A model generated the notes under the pieces. The model searched no databases and was not told the origin of the DNA. It worked only from the letters and a program-made list of their open reading frames with translations. This document shows positions 39,216 to 51,607 of a stretch of DNA of 64,000 nt, one piece after another. Source of the DNA: Galbula dea (taxonomy: Eukaryota > Chordata > Aves > Piciformes > Galbulidae); contig VWZX01002268.1 of assembly GCA_013399015.1 (NCBI GenBank), positions 2,264,861 to 2,328,860 of the forward strand, written 5' to 3'. The translations under genes were made by a program, and so were the position numbers. Position 1 is the first letter of the stretch, and each line of letters opens with the position of its first letter.

Positions 39216-40645
39216 GTTGATTTTCCTGCTTCTGGTAGACATAAAAACAAGTAATTGCCTTCTGAAGTAAAAATCCTCTTGAGATTTTTTTCAAATTATG
39301 AGAGATGGTGTAGCTGTTCTCCATTACAGCAGATAACCATGGATATTTATTTAGAATGGCTTCCTGTTACCTCTTCAAAATATGCAATTGCCTGGTTGTA
39401 TACATACAACTACTGACACTCATATAACTATCAGAAGCTAACTAAAAAATTAATAAATCCTGTTCACTTCAAGACAGTTTAGATGAACTGTCCAAAGCCT
39501 TATATGCTGCCTCAAGCATTTTACAGAGTTATTGTGTCTTATAAAAAGCCTTACCATTAACAGCAAAGAAAACAACTTATTCAGTTCCATGGAGAAATTA
39601 CTTCTTTTAAGGTAACTTAAAAAAAGGCAGTCCTGTTCCTACCCTGAGAGTTGATAGAAAAACAAGGGAGTTCCACACTGACCCAGAAAATACAGACTTT
39701 CCTTTTTATGGAAATTACAAAGTCTGTCAGCTTCCTTTACAAGAACTGTTAAAAAGCCAACTTTGGCACAAGCAACAGCCATTTGATAGCTGCTGGTTTA
39801 CATCCAGTATGAACTGGGAACAACGAGAATCAGACTTCCTGGCTAACAACAGTCAACCAATCATTTTTTTCTTCCAAAGCCAGGTTTAGGGCTCTGTGAG
39901 ACAAGCACTGCTAACTCCTGTATGGGGAGGTGAAGAAGTTGGCACACTGAGCTGCTGGATTTTCCTCTCAACCAAAACCTTGCCAGTCTCCCAGCAGGAG
40001 CACAAGCTCATGTGTTCAGTGCTGGAAGGTAGTATTTGAGAAATACTACTGACTAGCTAGACAGTAAGCTGTGTTGTGAATTGTGTTGATTTTACAGCAG
40101 ATGTAAATTTGTATCTGCTACCCCTGCATTAGAGAAAAAGCTAGTGGCAAGGAAAAAGGCAGTTAGGTACAGCAACACTATAATCCATAATTTCCAGATC
40201 TCACAATGAGTTTAGTCAAAAATTATGTTCAGCTCAATCACTGATTTCTACAAGTTACCTTTCTTTTTACCATTCAAGTTTTAACTTCCTGTAGAATAGT
40301 TCAACCAACCTACCCTTTCTTACTTATAAAGCAACCCAATTGATTAGCTCTTGTAAAAGATGTGCTATATTACTTTGCAGTACACTTCCTTATCCAAGTC
40401 ACTTATTAACTATAAACACCATTCATAAAAGGTCAAGAATTCAATAAAACCCACATTATTTCTATCAGTTTGTCTTTCCAAAGGGTGGGATAAATTCATA
40501 AGATTATTCTAAAGGAAGTAGGCTGATGAGTAAGCCTTCCATACTCCAGCAAATCTTTCCACTAACACTCTAAGAAGGAAGGAACAAAGAAGTAGCCTAA
40601 CAGAGAGAGACACAGATACACAGCACCAGCAGAGTTCTGAATTCA

Positions 40646-41410
40646 TAGAATGAATCACAGAATGGTTTGGGTTGGAAGAGACCTTAAAGATCATCTGGTT
40701 CCAACCTTCCTGCCCTGGGCAGGGACATCTTCTATATCAGGTTGCTCAAAGCCACATCCAACTTGGCCTTGAACAGTTCCAGGGATGAGGCATCCACAAC
40801 TTCTCTGGGCAATCTGTTCCAGTGCCTCACCACACTCACAAAAAAGAACTTCTTCCTTACATCTAATCTAAATCTACCCTTTTCCAGTTTAAAGCCATTA
40901 TCCCTTTTGTCCTATCACTGACATACCTCTGTAAAAAGTCCCCCTCCAGCTTTCTTACAGACCCCCTTTAGGTACTAGAAGGCTGCTATAATGTCTCCCT
41001 TGAGCCTTCTCCAGGCTGAAGAACCCTAACTCTCTCAGCCAGTCTTCACAAAAGAGAAGTTCCAGCCCTCGGATCACCACTGTGGCCCTCCTCTGGACTT
41101 GCTCCAACAACTCCTCCTCACGTTGCAGAACCCAGAGCTGAAAACAGTACTCCAAGTGGGGTCTCATGAGGGCTGAGGAGAATGGCAAGAATCACCTCCC
41201 TTGACCTAACTGGTTACGATTCTTTTGATGCAGCCAAGGATACAGTTGGCATTCTGGACTGCAAATGCACACTGCTGGGTCATCTTGAGATTCTCATCAA
41301 CACACACAAGTGTTTCTCCTCAGTGCTGCCCTCAATACATTCTCCACCCAGCCTGTATTTGTCCTTGGGATTGCTTTGACCCATCTGCAGGACATTCTTG
41401 GAATTCTAGC
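40646..41410 (-). mobile_element. CR1 LINE, 3' part, minus strand
   Basis: On the plus strand the copy begins with the reverse complement of the CR1 3' end (ATCACAGAATGGTTTGGGTT, then GACCTTAAAGATCATCTGG). Further in, the minus strand keeps an open frame (40955-41188) with the reverse-transcriptase C-terminal pattern MRPHLEYCFQLW. The 5' part is truncated near 41410. It lies in the same sense as TAF2. Confidence 0.93.
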
Positions 41411-42487
41411 TAGGTATCACTCACAGGGTCACTAAATGGTACACATGCAGTGTGTTATGGATCTAGAATGCCTGGTGAATTGTAAGAATCAGAATTAAGC
41501 CTTAGAGTGATGCTCAGCGCACAGCCTCCCTTGAAGTTATTAGTTTTTCTGTCTGACAATACGGTTTCATTCTGTAAGCGTATGCCCAAATCCTGCCAGA
41601 TGCATTCAATCAAAGGTTCCAATTGCCTTTAAATCTCCCACTGCCTATTTAGTTTGAGAAGTCTTTGAACAGAATGGACAACAGTAAGAATGAAGTAATA
41701 AAGCCCTTATAAAAAGGGAAAACAATTGTTCAAACAAAAAGCAAAGAAAACTCTCCTGTATTACAAATGAAAACAAGGCATTTGAGGCAGAATAGTTAGA
41801 AGCCTAGAATCACCAGTCTGCTCGCAGAGGAAGAATTGAAGCATTTGGCCACTTTGATAGGGAAAACCCTTCAAACACAAGGACTTTCACAAATCTACTG
41901 AACAGAGAAAGACTAATCCAAACAAATGAACAGGCTAATGTGTATTACATTCCTTTAATAAAATGCAAATCATTAAATTTATAATTTCTAATTGCCTCTA
42001 GGAAATCTGTCAGGATTGAATTTCAACTTCACATGCCGTTTAAGAAAGCTACTCAGTATTTTCAAGGACCTGCATCAGTCAATTAAGATAAAGATAATCT
42101 TAAAGGAATGGAAACATCTCACAGCCATAAGCTATGTATAAGAAATGGCAAAGCAGAATCAACTAATTATCATTAACATAATCTAAGTTTCCAAAATTTA
42201 AAACCATAAGAGGCATACAAAAAGAAAAATAAAGAGATTACCAAAATAAAGAAAACCAAGAACTTTGACTAGCAATTATGGCTGAATTCCACAGAGTTTC
42301 TTCATAAAACTTGCATTGCCTAGGACAAAGCATTAATAGAAATCTCAGCTTCTTATCAATACCTCTGCATTCACACAATCTCTTCTGGTGAGCATAATTT
42401 CAACCTAACATTAATGAAGTAAGTATTACATTTTTCTACTATATCAAAAGTGTTACAAAGTGTCAAAATACTAGGGAAAAAAAGTAC

Positions 42488-42627
42488 CTTTTGTATAATC
42501 AACGACAGCCTCCAATGCTGCTATTCTGACATCTACAAAGTGTCCATATTCTGCATATGACTTGAAGAGAGCAGGATCGCTTGGGACATGACCGTTCTTC
42601 TGAAGCACTCGAATAGCTTTTAAGCAG
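42488..42627 (-). CDS. TAF2: TAF2 exon, human residues ~853-900
   Basis: 140 nt finish Ser and encode CLKAIRVLQKNGHVPSDPAL to VVDYTK, ending one base into Val. It lies in the helical repeat region. The acceptor is ATATAG with few pyrimidines, and the donor is GTACTT. Homology and exact phase support it. Confidence 0.96.
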
Positions 42628-43191
42628 CTATATACGGTAGATAGAGGAAATTTACACTAGGTTTATAGAATGCCAGGCAAGAAGAACAGAATTACTTACT
42701 TCAAAATCAAGTAATGCAATTTTTTCTAGAATCCTATTAGCCAAATTAACATGTTACAATTGCTTTCACAGCATTAACGCACACCTCTCATTAACTCTGA
42801 ATTAGGCAGGAACACAAAAAAAATTCCCCACTATGTCAAATACATACAATACAGAACACAGAGAAAACACAGCTCATATTGCATCTACAGATATGGTTAA
42901 CAACGCTAACTTCTGCAAAACTTTATCATAAATGCTCTTTGTAAAGAGGCACAAGAATGATCAACTTATGCCTGCTATTAGAAGTCTACACTGACAGAAA
43001 TTAATGTTGCACAATAAATCGATCAAGACAAACTTGCACTACCACCTCTTGGAAACTGGAAAGAATTTGGCATTTAAGATTAAGACACAACCTAAAATCT
43101 CAAATACAAACTACAAAAGGGTACATAGATGCAAAAAAGCTGCATTAATGTGTCTACTCTCTTCATCTGTAGAAAAATTATTAAACCACAC
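42628..43191 (-). other. TAF2 intron, 564 bp
   Basis: Phase-2 intron. Nothing recognised. Confidence 0.8.
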
Positions 43192-43385
43192 CTGACTGTA
43201 ATGGTATGCCTGTAACTGGGAAGAAGCTTCTCCATATTTAGGAAACGGGTAATTTCCTCAAGAATAAGTCGAACATCAGGATTTAAGTTATCCAGTGTTC
43301 GAATTTCATTGTTCACACTGACTGCAGGAGTTACAGAGTTGGCTAGGGCATCAATCAGCTCAGCACGATAGTAGTTGTCTGAAAA
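43192..43385 (-). CDS. TAF2: TAF2 exon, human residues ~789-853
   Basis: 194 nt encode FSDNYYRAELIDALANSVTP, then NPDVRLILEEITRFLNMEK and SYRHTITV, and end two bases into a Ser codon. It lies in the helical repeats. The acceptor is ATTTAG-like. The donor GTGTGG is weak, lacking A+3/A+4 and G+5 in the usual order, yet it is the only site that keeps the frame into SCLKAI. Confidence 0.97.
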
Positions 43386-44893
43386 CTAAATAAAAACAGC
43401 ATTTAAAGGCAAGCAAATATAACAACATATATTCTTTAAAAGCTAGGAAATTTAGAAATACTGTTACAGAACAAGATCCTAAACGAAAAACCATGTGAGA
43501 AACTGCATGAGCAAGCAAAACAGGAATAAATTTGTTCTAGAAATGGATTTGACAGTGACTGAGCAAGCAGATATACTATCAATGATTAACCTTCACTCTG
43601 TAGTAACAGCATATTGATGGTAATATATTGTTTTATAAAAAACCAAAAATCAGCTATTGAAAAGTCTCCAGGTATGGAAAATAAAAGACTATTTCAAAAC
43701 GTGAACATCTAAAACTACCTGTCTATGTTCAGTACCAAGGTTACCAAAGTTAATGGCTGCTTAGCATCTCAGAAAATCACTATCTAAATAGCAACTTCAC
43801 AAGCTCCTGAGGCGAGCTTACAGGTTCATTGCTGCTTAGTGAGGAAAATGTTGCTGCTTCATCCACTCTTTTTACCTAGGCTCACAGTTTCATCCCTTCC
43901 ATTATTATGGCTGTTGCCTTTGTTGGTTGTATTAGTAAGGAGCAAAAAGTATAAAATAAATTTTTAAAAGCATAAAAAAGTACTGGACTTCAATATTAGT
44001 TAATTTAATCTAAACAAACCCAATGTCTGTCAGATCTGATAGAAGATGTGAAATACACATGTGGAAGGGACACCTGAAAAGGTGAGGCAGGATCTCTCCT
44101 TTGGAGGTGGGGAGATGTTAGCACAACTCACCACATTCTGTGACTACAGGAGCTTGCATTGGCTCTCATTTCAGTAATCTTACAAGAGTCTTGTTACAGT
44201 AAGTATTTCACACAAGAAAGTGAAGCTTAAGACACTTCAGATTTGCTCGGCTTAACTGGGAAGATTATGCTAGACCTCTAGCAGAGGTAGACTTGCTCTG
44301 TAATTTTGTATCATCTCAGGATCTTAAAGGTCATCTCATTATCCTTCAGAGATGGTCTGTGTAGGAAGGAACTTTGGATGACAACACTTGCAACTCAAAC
44401 ACTTCAATTCAGTAATGGAACAATATTAAGGTGGGTTTCAGGTTACTGTTATTTAACTAGATGAAGACATGAGTTTAAGCTGACATTCAGAACCCAGAAT
44501 TCCAGAGTCCTGGATATCTTATTTTTAAAGATTATTTCTCAAATACCCTTCTCAATGTGAAAATACCCCCAAAAACAAATGTTGAACTTTGCATGCTACA
44601 TTAGCCTCATGCACATGGGTGTTTTGAACAAAAAACAGTAAAGCACGGAGTATATGTGCAACTGAAGACAGTCAGGTCCTCAGTAAGTCAACAAGCACAC
44701 AGAGCTTTGAAACATGCAAGAAATGCTGTCACAGAAATGTCAGTTACAGAACAAGCTGGTTTGGCTAGTGTATCACCTTTTCAGCAAGGCTCCTAGCCAG
44801 ATATTTACAGCAGTGGCATACAACATCATGCAGTATATTGACTAAGACTTTTTCAACAAAAAAGTGAGAGATTAAAATAAGCACATTCTTTAC
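43386..44893 (-). other. TAF2 intron, 1.5 kb
   Basis: Phase-0 intron with no transposon or RNA gene that I recognise. Confidence 0.8.
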
Positions 44894-45004
44894 CTTATTC
44901 TTCCTGTTATCGTTATACTTGATCAAATCCAAAATAAACATTAAAACCTCCTTAGGACAGAGATTATGAACATCTCTCAGAAGGGCCATGGCAACAGGCA
45001 TAGT
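44894..45004 (-). CDS. TAF2: TAF2 exon, human residues ~752-788
   Basis: 111 nt (37 codons, phase 0/0) encode TMPVAMALLRDVHNLCPKEV to KYNDNRKNK. It belongs to the helical repeat region. The acceptor is ACACAG and the donor GTAAAG. One Thr-to-Met change (EVLMF) separates it from human. Confidence 0.98.
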
Positions 45005-46358
45005 CTGTGTAATAAAATTAATAGTAACAACATTCTTAGATTAGTGAAATGATAGTTACACTCAGTGAAGAAAATGACCAATTAACAATTTTACAATATT
45101 GAATCTCTGAAAAGCTGTAGTTAAACGTGTTTTGAAAGTCATACCACACGCTGTATAATTTTCAGATCAAATAAACTATGTAATTGTTGCTCAGTAATTA
45201 GTTGTAGTGCAGGCTACCAATAATATACCCAAGAAAATACTTTATACTAATACTTTATACTAATATAACCAAAAATAGACTTTCAAATCAAGGCACTACC
45301 AGAAAAGTAACAAATTAAAAATAATGAAACACAGAAAATGATGTAACTAATTCTGAGACAGACAGTGAATTTGGGTGTTTTCATGTGACCTTGGTGTTTA
45401 AGCTTCCATTACCATTGAAAGGTGTTCATAGATCAAATACAGTCAGGGAAGCCTGAAGAATTATTGGCCAGACAGATATTAGCCCGATTAGGCATTTATT
45501 TTAGAATGAGCTAAGCAGCTCTGTAGGCTTCACTCATATAGATTTGAGAGTCTTACTCTAGATCTATAAACCTGGGACAAGAGATTAAAAGGGAGAAAAA
45601 TGTAAGGTTTACTGGGAAGGAATGAACAATGACTACAGCAGGTGTCCAAGAAAGAGACACAGGGAGAAGGATGAAGCAGTTTTGGATAGAGTAAGAAAAA
45701 ATTTGAGTTTTCTCCATAACCAGGAATATGAAATCTGTGAAATAAGAACTTAATAATCTAACAATTATAAAGTGAATCTTGAGAGAAAACCATTGTAATT
45801 GATTTTATTTTTCATTGTATAACCAACAACTACAGGTCCCAGTAAAGAATCATGCACTAACATCAAAATAAGCTGCAACAGTAGATGATGTTGACAGTTA
45901 AGAGAAAGGAGAGGGCAAGAAATATTATGGAGAGCCTTGAACTAAAAGACCACTACTCTAAGATAAGATTTGTTATTTTATTTGCAGTGTGGTATCATTG
46001 CCATTAATGAACAAAGCTGCTGAATTCACCTAAAAATTAGTAGCTTTGTTACTGTACAATAAATTCCATTTAAGAAAAAGCTCACAAATATTTACGAATA
46101 ATTATTAGATATACTCCATTCTTTCAAAGCAACAGTTAATTTCATATGACCTACTCATAAAAAGTTGCTAAAATTCTGTTAACTGATTTTTGACTAAGAT
46201 AAAACACACAGATGCCATGTAAGAAAGAACTTCTTATTTTGGATTTTATGAAGGATTAAAGCAGGACTGTGCTGTCCATGCTCCTGTAGTTGTCAACTGT
46301 AGGAACACTTTTATATTTTTACATCTCTTTTAAACAGTTCACTGAAAAAAAATCTTAC
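45005..46358 (-). other. TAF2 intron, 1.35 kb
   Basis: Phase-0 intron. It holds a 13-bp tandem duplication at 45236-45261 and otherwise unremarkable AT-rich sequence. Confidence 0.8.
45236..45261. repeat. Tandem duplication of a 13-bp unit (AATACTTTATACT)
   Basis: Two exact copies of the unit follow one another directly, then a partial third (AATA). It lies within a TAF2 intron. Confidence 0.95.
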
Positions 46359-46499
46359 CTTTTGCAGAAAGTAGCTTTGAAAGTTCATGAAGTTGTTGGT
46401 CTTCACAATGTTTGGACAAGTCTTACAACAAAACATTCGGGTAAAGAGTGACTTCATGGCTGGTGGTCCTGTCCACGTACTCACCATGGAATTTGCAAT
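46359..46499 (-). CDS. TAF2: TAF2 exon, human residues ~705-751
   Basis: 141 nt (47 codons, phase 0/0) encode IANSMVSTWTGPPAMKSLFT to QSYFLQK. The acceptor is ACACAG and the donor GTAAGA. It contains the Cys cluster MFCCKTCPN, and human has Ser for the Thr in that motif. A consensus donor (GTGAGT) lies inside the exon 15 nt after its start. Confidence 0.97.
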
Positions 46500-47430
46500 C
46501 TGTGTAATTACAGGGGAAGAGAAATGGTATTAGCATCACCACTGCAAGTTTAGTTTGGCTGCTGAAAACCACACATTTCCTATAATCAAAAAGGAAAACT
46601 GCCACAAACATACTGCCCTTCAAATAGACATGTTTTCTTCAATGTATTATCTTATACTAAATAAGTTTTCACTGCCAAAATATCTTCTCTAAAGGTAAAT
46701 TTTATTAAAATTATTTTACTTGGAAGATGCCTGCAACTGATTATCTTTCCATGATAAACTACAAGCTACATGCCAATAATCTGAAATCTACAAATTGTAC
46801 ATATGTCTTTATGTCCATAAAAGTATGTCAACAAAATGCATTTAGAGAAACTCTTGTTCTCCTGCGTTTCCACTCAGTAGTTCCATAGGGTTCTCCAATC
46901 TTCTTTCTTAATGCTAATTTTGTATTTCAAGAAAAAAGATTCAGGACAAGTATTTGGCTTTGTTTTATATTTAATTGCAGAAAAACGTGATGTTTTCTGT
47001 GCCCCCATTCAATCTGAAACAATAAAGAGAAATCTGAATTCACAATAGACAGAGATGAATTCAAGCACTTCAGAGTTCTCAATAGACAAGCCAAGGAACC
47101 TCCTAGTAAAATAAAATAAATACACTTTGGCTCTGAAAAAAAAAATAAACTAAACTCTTTTATTTCTGCCACTTAATGAAATCTGGAAATATCCCTTGTG
47201 GTTTTCAAGTCTGACATCTCAGTTTTGACAATTATGAAAGCCTTTTGTAATCTCCACTTACAGACTAAAATACAGCTTACCTTTTAAATGTCATGTTAAA
47301 AATACTTGGCAAACACTTTTAAGTGGCTAATTATCAAGCCAGTTTAAGAACTGTGAAGAGTTTTGACTCATTTTCTAACATTTACGATGTCTAGCAGATT
47401 CTTCCCTTAATCCCATCCAGGAAACCTCAC
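46500..47430 (-). other. TAF2 intron, 0.93 kb
   Basis: Phase-0 intron, AT-rich. Nothing recognised. Confidence 0.8.
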
Positions 47431-47683
47431 CTTTGCAAGGCAGAAGCAGGCCAGCATTCTCACTCGGTAGAAACACTGTTCCTGTTCTAGTATATCAGTC
47501 AGTGCAAGCCGTGATGCTGGAGTAGGGAACTTTTCCAATGCCAGAATTGCTTCTTCTTGCGCAACGACATCTCTCTCATATCGAAGCTGATACTGCCACA
47601 TGAAATCAGATTGTTCAAATTCTACCTTCCTCAGTACTGACATATCAGGGTCTATTCTTATCCAGAGCAAAGGGGAATCAGCA
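47431..47683 (-). CDS. TAF2: TAF2 exon, human residues ~620-704
   Basis: This is the longest internal exon here (253 nt). It encodes ADSPLLWIRIDPDMSVLRKV, then YERDVVAQEEAILALEKF and RMLACFCLAK (84 codons after a split Asp; phase 0 at the end). It opens the HEAT/ARM-like helical repeat region used for packing inside TFIID. The acceptor is GTCTTAG and the donor GTGAGG. Small changes from human (QQES to QEEA, MSACF to MLACF) are conservative. Confidence 0.98.
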
Positions 47684-47787
47684 CTAAGACAGACATGAAA
47701 AATATTAATAGCTTACAACATTTCAAGACTACAGAAATTTAAAAGACGTTCTAAATTGTTATGAGTTATTTTAAAAGTATTTAGATT

Positions 47788-47866
47788 CAAAGAATCATAA
47801 TAGAATCTAAGTTAGAGGGGGACTTTTGAGAGTCACCTGGTCCAATCTCCTGCTTCTAAAATGGCA
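47788..47866 (-). mobile_element. CR1 LINE 3' end, short fragment
   Basis: About 80 bp read AAAGAATCATAATAGAATC then GAGTCACCTGGTCCAATC, the reverse complement of the CR1 3' end. It is diverged and very short. Confidence 0.6.
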
Positions 47867-48601
47867 ATTCTATATCCTTGCAAGGCAATCAATCAAAACC
47901 TTTAATATGTCAAAGCGAATACAGGGTTTAGTATTTTAATGTACAAGTTTGAGTTCATGGTAAACCATTGTATAATCACAAATATATTTAATTCATCTTC
48001 CTCAGGCACTAAAACTTTCATAAGCAAGCAGTACTTTATCACTTTCTACAGTTTAAGACCACCAAAAAAAAAAAATCTGGTGGTAAACACTCAGTTCTAA
48101 ATCTATTTATCAGTATTTACACTCTTTATAAATAGATGTAAAAGTGCTTTACAAACACACACGATATGATAGTGAAAGCTGACAAAGGTAACCATGCAAA
48201 TGAACAGGCGTGCCAAGCCAAATTATAAAAATGAATGTATCAACAGACAGGATTATATTTTTAGTCCTACAGATAAAATTACTCAGTTGTATTCCACTCA
48301 AGTGCTTTATACTTTACTACTCACACAGCACCACAACCACAGAAGTAATTTATGGGAGTAACAAACACAGACTTTATTATAATGTCTTACTCAGTTTTCA
48401 ACATAAAATTAACAGCAAAATATACACATGGAATTGAGAGTTTGGAATTATAAAAAGAGCATAATTATGAATGATACATCCATATACATTTGTAGAATAC
48501 CTAGAATTACTGGCATGACAGTAGTTAGAGAAAAAAAGGATAGGGAAAAGAAGTGTGCATATATGAGATTCAAAAGGATACAGAAGAACAAACATGAAAC
48601 A

Positions 48602-49389
48602 ACCTCATGAAGTTCAACAAGACAAGTGCAAGGTCCTACATCTGGGTCGGGGCAATCCCAAGCACCGATATAGGGTGGGCAAACAGTGGCTTGAGAGCAG
48701 CCCTGAGGAAAGAGACTTGGGGGTGCTAGCGGATGAGAAGCTGAAAGTGAGCCACTAGTGTGCGCTTGCAGCCCAGAAGGCCAACTGTATCCTGGGCTGC
48801 ATCAAGAGGAGCGTGGCCACCAGGTTGAGGGAGGTGATTCTCCCCCTCTACTCTGCTCTCCTGAGACCCCACCTGGAATACTGTGTCCAGTTTTGGAGCC
48901 CCTATTACAAGAGGGATATGGAAGTGCTGGAGTGAGTCCAGAGAAGGGCCACGAGAATGATCAGAGGACTGGAGCACCTCTCCTATGAGGACAGACAGAG
49001 AGTTGGGGTTGTTCAGTCTGGAGAAGAGAAGGCTCCGAGAAGACATTACTGTGGCCTTCCAGTATCTGAAGAGGGCCTACAAGAAAGCTGGTGAGGGACT
49101 TTTTAGGAGGTCAGGTAGTGACAGAACCAGGGGAAATGGATGCAAACTACAAGAGAGTAGATTTAGATTAGACATTAGGAGGAAGCTCTTCACCATGAGG
49201 GTGGTGAGACCGTGGAACAGGTTGCCCAGAGAGGTTGTGGAAGCCTCATCCCTGGAAGCTTTTAAGACAAGGCTTGATGGGGCTCTGGGCAACCTGATCT
49301 AATGGAAGGTGTCCCTGCCAGGCAGGGAGGTTGGAACTAGATGACCTTTAAGGTCCCTTCCAACTCTGACAATTCTATGACTCTATGAA
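48602..49389 (+). mobile_element. CR1 LINE, 3' part (about 790 bp), plus strand
   Basis: The copy starts in the C-terminal reverse-transcriptase region (translated similarity near TSARSYIWVG in one frame) and includes the conserved EKRRLREDI segment. It ends in the CR1 3' UTR, with GGTCCCTTCCAACTCTGAC followed by the terminal pair of ATTCTATGA-like repeats at about 49371-49388. The copy is 5'-truncated, as is usual for CR1. Its frame is open over about 105 codons (48985-49302), so it is one of the younger copies here. It is antisense to TAF2. Confidence 0.93.
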
Positions 49390-50451
49390 ATGCTTTCACA
49401 TATGCTTGGAGCAGAGGAGTCCAAACTGGAGAAAAGAATGACATCATTGCAGATGAGAAGGTTAGCAGATAAGCAAAGCATAACTGACTGGCATAAAAAT
49501 CATACACTGGTTCAAGCATAGTTTTGAGGATATCAATGAAGTTTCAGCTCAATGTAATGCAAGAGCTACCTGAACATAACTGATCATGACTATGTGATAT
49601 TTATGCTAATTGCTTCTAAATACAATTAAAAGACTATTTATTCATTAGTCAAATTATGGAATAGAAATAGCAATTTGGTCAATGAAAGTATCCTTTATAA
49701 AATTGCTTACTGTATTCCAGGTGAGGTTAAATACATGTGACTCTCCAACACTTTTAAGGTGACAAGCAATCTATCTTTCTTCAAAGAGTCACCATTAGTT
49801 TTCAAGAGCAGATTTACTTCCCTCAGCCAGCAAACAAGGTATTAACACCTTCAGTATTTCTGAGAGCACTAACTCAAGAAGCATAAAGCAGGTACTTAAA
49901 ATGAGCAAAAATTTGCCTCCAAAAGCTAAACTGTTCCAGCTAAAATGAATGCCAGCATGAATTTCAGTACAAAGCATTTAATCACTTATTTTCAATCTAA
50001 AAGGATTCTTTCTTAATTAACCACAGATTTCATAAACTTCTCTGTCTCAGTGGCAGTTAATTGTCTTCATCAAGGTTCAACAAAAGCTGCTCTTCCTTTG
50101 TTTCAAGCAAATTCTTGTATACATTTGAGTTACAAAGTCAGCTGAAAGATATCAGAAATGTGTAAAAAACAACGAAGTAATTTACTGTATCACCTTAGCA
50201 TGCCTATGCATTTTTGTTTTGGGTGGGGTTTTTTTTGTTTGTTTTGTTTTTAACTGGTTATACTAGTTAACCCATACCCTTCACCAGCATCTTACCAGCT
50301 ACAGAAGAAAAGTCTCAAAGAATGCAAAGAAACGTGGCATAGTCTTGAAATTTGCCAGTCATATAATGAAGTAAAACGTTAAAATAGCATGCTTTAGACA
50401 AGGGGAACACAGTTCAGTCTCACACCGAGAAACTCCAACAAGATAACTTAC

Positions 50452-50517
50452 TCCATAGCAGAAAGGTCCATGTCCACCTCTTCCCCATTCATCAGTGGAA
50501 TCTTTTTCTTCTTATTT
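50452..50517 (-). CDS. TAF2: TAF2 exon, human residues ~598-620 (66 nt)
   Basis: This small exon encodes NKKKKIPLMNGEEVDMDLSAM flanked by split Arg and Asp codons. The acceptor is TTTAATAG and the donor GTAAGT. It carries a basic KKKK patch followed by an acidic stretch, a flexible linker between the M1-like domain and the following helical repeats. It was found only by homology and phase. Confidence 0.95.
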
Positions 50518-51284
50518 CTATTAAAAAAGAGAAAATAGAAAAGAAGTAGGTATCAATTACCATACCAATAAAGGCATGTTTATAAACGGAACCTGAGCCT
50601 GCCAAAGTACTCTCTGTGTATTTCATCACACCGAAAAAGAATAATCTCTCCAGCAAAAAACATTCACTAAGATGAGCTATGCATCAGCTTTGTTAAAGTA
50701 ATGATCACCAATGCTTTACACTGGTTTAAACTTGACTCCCACTACTGTTTCAATTATATATAAACATACAACTTTGAGAAGTACAGGTCAAAGTACTTAC
50801 TGAAATACATTACTCAAATACAAACTGAGAATCTATTTTGAAGGTATGTTACTTTTCTTGCTCATCAGGTTTAGTGAACAACTCAACATAAAATTATGCA
50901 AGTGTTTCATTCACGTATCTTCACTTAGGGTACTCCTCTGGCCTACATTTGTCATCCCTCTAATTTACCTTTCCGATTCAAAGGCATTTTGAATAATTTA
51001 ATTAGAATCTTCACTCAACTCATTCTATATAAAAAAGCTTTTTATTAAACTTTTATGAAATAATTTATAATTAAGAACTGTATATAAAAAGTAAGGTTTC
51101 TTGCAGCCTATAAGCAGTACTAAATTCTATTTTATCCCACTGCATCACAGGTAAATGTTATCCAGTAAGATTAAGAAAATAAACCCATAAAATTTTTAAA
51201 AGAGCATCAATTTATCATCAAATGCACTCTATCTTTTCATATATCCACACTAAAAACACTTGCAGTTGGTATTTTAGTTCTTAC
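50518..51284 (-). other. TAF2 intron, 767 bp
   Basis: Phase-2 intron, AT-rich. Nothing recognised. Confidence 0.8.
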
Positions 51285-51394
51285 CGTCTGCTTTTGGAAT
51301 GGCAAGGTATATCATGTTTAAGACTGTTTTCTTCAATCTGCAATGTATGGTTGAATGATCCATCAAGTTCTTGCACTGTCACTTTAAGAGGACC
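51285..51394 (-). CDS. TAF2: TAF2 exon, human residues ~562-598
   Basis: 110 nt encode GPLKVTVQELDGSFNHTLQI to PCHSKSR plus two bases of Arg. The donor is GTAAGA. The acceptor AACTTGAAG has a poor pyrimidine tract for a vertebrate exon, but protein homology and phase leave no other choice. The sequence is identical or nearly so to human. Confidence 0.96.
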
Positions 51395-51492
51395 CTTCAA
51401 GTTCACAAGATTGTTATTAACATTAAAATTATGCTTATTAAGGTATACATCATGCTTGTACCTGTACATAAAATATGGAAAATTGACCTTAC

Positions 51493-51607
51493 CACGTATT
51501 TCTGAGTCCCAGGAGAGGTGTAGTCTTGTTTTATTTCCAATTCCAACACATTCCGCTTTCTATTAAATGCAAAGCTACCATAAAATTTTACGACTCCACT
51601 CTGATCC
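51493..51607 (-). CDS. TAF2: TAF2 exon, human residues ~523-561
   Basis: 115 nt finish the split Val and encode DQSGVVKFYGSFAFNRKRN to SPGTQKYV (38 codons, phase 0). The acceptor is TTACTAG and the donor GTAAGG. It forms the beta-sandwich-like part after the M1 helical domain. Only a 98-bp intron separates it from the next exon. Confidence 0.97.

Larger units (their letters stand above)
37367..42487 (-). other. TAF2 intron, 5.1 kb, with two long CR1 copies
   Basis: Phase-1 intron containing two CR1 fragments on the minus strand (about 38417-39215 and 40646-41410). The rest is AT-rich with no recognised exon. Confidence 0.85.
47684..50451 (-). other. TAF2 intron, 2.8 kb, with CR1 copies
   Basis: Phase-2 intron. 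It carries a long CR1 fragment on the plus strand (48602-49389) and a short CR1 3' end on the minus strand (about 47788-47866). A T/G-rich tract lies at about 50215-50250. No exon was found. Confidence 0.85.

Noticed and set aside
40955..41188. 78-codon minus-strand open frame with a conserved-looking protein
   Set aside because: Also CR1 reverse transcriptase, part of the truncated copy at 40646-41410.
48985..49302. 105-codon plus-strand open frame that looks like a protein gene
   Set aside because: It is the C-terminal reverse-transcriptase/3' region of a CR1 LINE, not a host gene.
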